6,941 bases of DNA from assembly GCA_016219455.1 (NCBI GenBank), contig JACRMZ010000024.1, positions 1 through 6,941 of the forward strand. Direction: 5' to 3'. Every line of letters starts with the position of its first letter. The stretch's first letter is position 1. Below the pieces are notes generated by a model that worked only from the letters and a program-made list of their open reading frames with translations, had not been told where the DNA came from and ran no database searches. Below, one piece after another: positions 4,278-6,941 of this stretch. This DNA comes from Candidatus Aenigmatarchaeota archaeon (GTDB taxonomy: Archaea; Aenigmatarchaeota; Aenigmatarchaeia; PWEA01; JACRMZ01). Position numbers and translations under genes: made by a program.

Positions 4278-6638
4278 ATGAAGTACGCGGCCTTTTTGGC
4301 AGCCTTTATTGTCTTGTCGGTTTTGCCAGTCTTTGCCCAGGAAACCCTGAGGGAAGAGGTGAAATGCGTTTTCTCCGGTTCCGATGCGGTACAGAAGTGC
4401 TATGAGGTTTCAGGAGGGTTCTCGTGCTCGGGTTCTGGGACGTGTGTCATGGCAGTTTCCGGCCCAAGGGGGTCGCAGCTGACTTGGAAGAGCTCCTGCG
4501 GCGGCTACGCTTACACAACAATGGACGGCCAGAACGATTATGCAGAGTTCAAATGCGCTTCTGATCAGACAGAGACAATCAAGAAACCCTGCATTCAAGT
4601 CATAACGCCGGCAACGGACGGCAATAATTGCAAGGAGTTCCCGACGCCCTGCGACGTTCCCGATGGCTGGAAAAAGGTCAGTTCCTGCAGCAGCCATGAG
4701 AATCCCACCGTGGCGCAAATTCAGACCTATGAAAAACCAGCCCCAGTGTCATCACTCCCATTCGAGTCTTTCAGCACCGAATGCCCGTCTTTTGCAAATG
4801 TCGAGCTCACAGAAGAGGCGCTTGCCGGGCCGGTTATAAATTTCATAACTTCCCGCTATCCGCATCTGGCCAAGAGAATCGCATCATGCGACTGGAAGGA
4901 AGATGAGTTGAAGGCGGAGATTTCAAAGATACTTGATTCCGATTACTCATGGAAGAATTCATGCGCAAAAATGAGAGATTACGCTTCGGAGTGCAGTAAA
5001 AAGTCTGCGGAGACATGCACCCGTTTTGATTCAGCCATAGGCAAGTGCGAGGGCGCATACGAAAACTGCAGGAGATATTCTGAAAAAGTCCAGCAGGACC
5101 AGGAAGAGGCAAGGAAAAGGATGGATGATCTGAGGAGGAAATACGAGGAGGCGGATAAGAACAGGGCGAAATGCGGGAACGGTATATGCGAGAGCGGAGA
5201 GGATTACAAAAACTGCTTCTCCGACTGCCCGATTTATTGCGAGCCCCTGAAATGCGGGGATGGGAGCTATGTGAAGGCGGAATTAAATGACGGAAGCTGC
5301 AAATACCCTTCCTGCCCAATCGCAACGGCAAAGTGCCCCGAGTATTCGAAGATTTATGAAGACGGGACAACTGTAAAGTGCTACACCGCTTCCACGGGAG
5401 AGTGCAAGTGCGACAAATACGCGCCACAGACAACTACGACTGTTACACAAACAACAATATCCAAGGAGACAACAACTACAGTGCAAATGACGAACACTTC
5501 ACAGGAAACAACTGTAACCCAGACGACAGCACCCACGCCGACTGGGCAGGTTTCCGCGTTATCTTTCCAGGAAACGTCGAGCGGTTCCAGCAGTTCAGGA
5601 GGCGGCAGTTCCACGGGAGAGCTTATTACACCATCTTCTGGAAGTTCTCAGAGTTCAGGCGGAGGGAGCGTCCCGGGGAAGTTCATAACCCAGCCATCCG
5701 TTTCCGGCTACGGATTCGGAGGATTTGACGATTCTTCGTTTTTCGATAACGTCCCAAAATGCTATGCCGAAGAGCAGCAGTGCCAGCGCCTCAGGGAGAT
5801 GAGGGAGAAGTGCACAACGTTCGTTGACAAGTGCGCGTCCAACTGCGGCCGGCTTGAGGACATGTCATCGAAGTGCATGACATTGATAGGCAACAAGGAA
5901 GAGCTCGCTTCAAAGCTTGTTGCAATGGCTTCAAGGATGTGCAAACTCAAGGATTACAAGTTCGAGGTAAATGACGATAAAATAACGGACTCTGAGACAC
6001 TGCCGACAATAGTAGTCACTGACCCGGCGCTTTCATCCGATCAGGAGAAGAAACTCTCTGGTTTTGCAGTGAAATACGAACTGATACACGCATCAAAGGA
6101 ATATTCCATTTACAGGGCGCTTATCAAGGCGTCGAGCCTTGAGAACGTCCGTTCCCTTGATTTCGTCAATTCCGTCAAAGTGGACCACATAACTAGGACA
6201 CTGGAAAAGACCGCAAAGAAAGACGCCCCCCAAGGCGAGCAAATAGCCGCAATTGAAGGCGTGAAGTCGTTCGTTGACGAGACAACGGCGTCCGTGCTGG
6301 CGGAAAAGCAGGACAACATATTGGATGCCTCGGCAAAGGCGTTTGAGCTCGAGAAGAAAGAAAAAGAAAAAGGGATTGGATTCGCGTTGCTGAAGTTCCT
6401 CGGTTTCAAGGCAAAGGAAGAGGAGAAGGAAGCCTCGGAACTTAACGATTACCAGAAAAGCATAGACGACGCTGCCTCTTCTCTTGAAAAAATAGCCAAT
6501 GGCGAGGATAACATAGAGGCAAAAGCAGTCCTCTTGGAGCAGGCAAGTAAGCTCAAGGAAAAGGCAAAGAGCCTTAAGGAACTCTCAGAGAAGAAAAAGA
6601 ACTCCGCGCGGGGCCTGCTAAGCTTCCTTTTTGGATAG
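4278..6638 (+). CDS. Large secreted Cys-rich surface protein with Ser/Thr/Gly linker and possible I9-like domain
   Basis: This 786-residue exported protein is not a named family I recognise. Residues 1-20 are a signal peptide (hydrophobic core, VFA|Q cleavage). All 36 cysteines lie between residues 30 and 555, an even number suited to disulphides outside the cell. In order: a Cys-rich region (30-205); a helical Cys region with a charged coiled coil (225-297); a CGNGICESGED...NCFSDC motif (299-317) of the type common in secreted archaeal and bacterial proteins; Cys-rich knots to 378; a Thr- then Ser/Gly-rich linker (383-475) with one N-T-S sequon at N406; a second helical Cys module (495-555); an alpha/beta segment (about 575-640) resembling a subtilisin propeptide/inhibitor I9 fold; and a Lys/Glu-rich helical tail (650-786). 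No membrane anchor is evident. The tail has two short hydrophobic patches, GIGFALLKFLGF (699-710) and the C-terminal GLLSFLFG. The start is ATG 4278, set by the signal peptide and the promoter. It is probably an envelope or adhesion protein; this is inference. Confidence 0.88.
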   Translation: MKYAAFLAAFIVLSVLPVFAQETLREEVKCVFSGSDAVQKCYEVSGGFSCSGSGTCVMAVSGPRGSQLTWKSSCGGYAYTTMDGQNDYAEFKCASDQTETIKKPCIQVITPATDGNNCKEFPTPCDVPDGWKKVSSCSSHENPTVAQIQTYEKPAPVSSLPFESFSTECPSFANVELTEEALAGPVINFITSRYPHLAKRIASCDWKEDELKAEISKILDSDYSWKNSCAKMRDYASECSKKSAETCTRFDSAIGKCEGAYENCRRYSEKVQQDQEEARKRMDDLRRKYEEADKNRAKCGNGICESGEDYKNCFSDCPIYCEPLKCGDGSYVKAELNDGSCKYPSCPIATAKCPEYSKIYEDGTTVKCYTASTGECKCDKYAPQTTTTVTQTTISKETTTTVQMTNTSQETTVTQTTAPTPTGQVSALSFQETSSGSSSSGGGSSTGELITPSSGSSQSSGGGSVPGKFITQPSVSGYGFGGFDDSSFFDNVPKCYAEEQQCQRLREMREKCTTFVDKCASNCGRLEDMSSKCMTLIGNKEELASKLVAMASRMCKLKDYKFEVNDDKITDSETLPTIVVTDPALSSDQEKKLSGFAVKYELIHASKEYSIYRALIKASSLENVRSLDFVNSVKVDHITRTLEKTAKKDAPQGEQIAAIEGVKSFVDETTASVLAEKQDNILDASAKAFELEKKEKEKGIGFALLKFLGFKAKEEEKEASELNDYQKSIDDAASSLEKIANGEDNIEAKAVLLEQASKLKEKAKSLKELSEKKKNSARGLLSFLFG
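5424..5702 (+). repeat. Low-complexity linker with imperfect internal repeats within the secreted protein
   Basis: This encodes residues 383-475. The first half is a Thr-rich string in which TTTVTQTT, ETTTTVQMT and ETTVTQTT recur. The second half is a tandem repeat of about 20 residues: SSGSSSSGGGSSTGELITP (434-452), then SSGSSQSSGGGSVPGKFITQP, of which the unit spans 453-473. Such Ser/Thr linkers in archaeal surface proteins are often O-glycosylated spacers; that role here is inferred from composition. Confidence 0.75.
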
Positions 6639-6647
6639 CTTAAATAA
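6639..6647 (+). promoter_or_regulatory. TATA-like box for the phosphoribosyltransferase gene
   Basis: CTTAAATAA begins immediately after the TAG stop of the secreted protein gene. Its centre is about 26 bases before the GTG at 6669, so the predicted transcription start coincides with that codon. This supports a separate, leaderless transcript and supports GTG 6669 over the in-frame ATG at 6708. Confidence 0.55.
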
Positions 6648-6668
6648 CTTTTATTCCAAAGTCCTATA

Positions 6669-6941
6669 GTGTTAAACCATCCTAAAGTCCTTAGGAAGTG
6701 CCAGCAGATGAGCTGGGACGAGAGCTTCCGTTTATCCGCTGTTTTGGCCAAGAAAATATCAAAATCTTTCCAGCCCGACATTATCATAGGCGTTGCCCGT
6801 GGAGGCTGGGTGCCTGCGCGCAATCTTTGCGATCTCCTTGATGTCAACGACCTTGCCAGCGTGAAGATAGAGCATTGGGGAAAAGTCGCAAAGCCCACCG
6901 GGAAAGCCGTTATAAAATACGGCATAGAGGCCGATATAACC
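6669..6941 (+). CDS. Archaeal phosphoribosyltransferase, N-terminal part (cut by window end)
   Basis: The 91 codons to the window end match the N-terminal half of the archaeal type I phosphoribosyltransferases related to hypoxanthine phosphoribosyltransferase (COG2236-like). These transfer a ribose-phosphate from PRPP to a base in purine salvage, though the substrate of this branch is often unassigned. Diagnostic segments are MSWDESFRLSAVLAKKI (residues 14-30), PDIIIGVARGGWVPARNLCDLL, with the GVARGG turn that helps bind PRPP pyrophosphate, and LASVKIEHWG. The acidic PRPP-binding loop (DDxxDTGxT type) would lie beyond the window. Start: GTG 6669 gives VLNHPKVLRKCQQMSWDE, and the family usually has about a dozen residues before the SWDE motif; it is also at the predicted transcription start. 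ATG 6708 is the alternative and would leave an unusually short N-terminus. It lies 30 bases after the secreted protein gene with its own TATA-like box. Confidence 0.85.
   Translation, partial: MLNHPKVLRKCQQMSWDESFRLSAVLAKKISKSFQPDIIIGVARGGWVPARNLCDLLDVNDLASVKIEHWGKVAKPTGKAVIKYGIEADIT

Noticed and set aside
4843..5433. 196-codon minus-strand open frame inside the secreted protein gene
   Set aside because: Composition is Ser/Arg/Pro-rich, typical of antisense reading, with no domain signal, and the sense frame has a signal peptide and ordered Cys motifs.
6449..6925. 158-codon minus-strand open frame across the end of the secreted protein and the phosphoribosyltransferase
   Set aside because: It runs antisense through two better supported genes and a promoter, and has no recognisable motif.

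Overview
The window comes from an archaeon. It carries gatD and gatE, the archaea-specific pair that makes Gln-tRNA(Gln). It also has an archaeal/eukaryotic-type tRNA methylthiotransferase, an archaeal phosphoribosyltransferase of the 'xxxGVARGGWVPAR' type, and four TATA-like boxes each about 25-30 bases before a start codon with no usable Shine-Dalgarno. The compact layout and the large Cys-rich surface protein with a Ser/Thr/Gly linker would suit an uncultivated DPANN-type lineage, but that placement is an inference.

Layout. 1-546 (+) is the 3' part of gatD, interrupted by an in-frame TAG at 415-417. 552-2280 (+) is gatE, in two frames, with the join at about 1047-1064 where roughly 17 conserved residues are missing. 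2281-2353 is a G-rich spacer that can form a G-quadruplex or a hairpin. 2354-2737 (+) encodes a small four-helix membrane protein. It converges on and overlaps by 4 bases with a MiaB/CDKAL1-type radical-SAM tRNA methylthiotransferase (2734-3999, -). The apparently empty 278-base gap after that gene holds a 48-residue Cys-rich small protein (4045-4191, -). Divergent from it is a 786-residue secreted Cys-rich protein (4278-6638, +). The window ends inside a phosphoribosyltransferase gene (6669 onward, +).

How the genes relate. gatD, gatE and the methylthiotransferase all act on tRNA: glutamine charging, and ms2t6A at position 37. The secreted protein and the small membrane protein are envelope components with no visible link to tRNA. 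The region 4000-4277 is a compact regulatory node with three promoters, two pointing left and one right.

Most noteworthy points: both subunits of an amidotransferase normally essential in archaea carry lesions in this assembly; an easily missed small Cys-rich protein has its own promoter; an inhibitor-I9-like fold may lie in a secreted protein that lacks any protease domain; and promoter-to-start geometry consistently predicts leaderless transcripts. I found no CRISPR array, transposase, tRNA or rRNA. I do not see a clear-cut new multi-gene system here.
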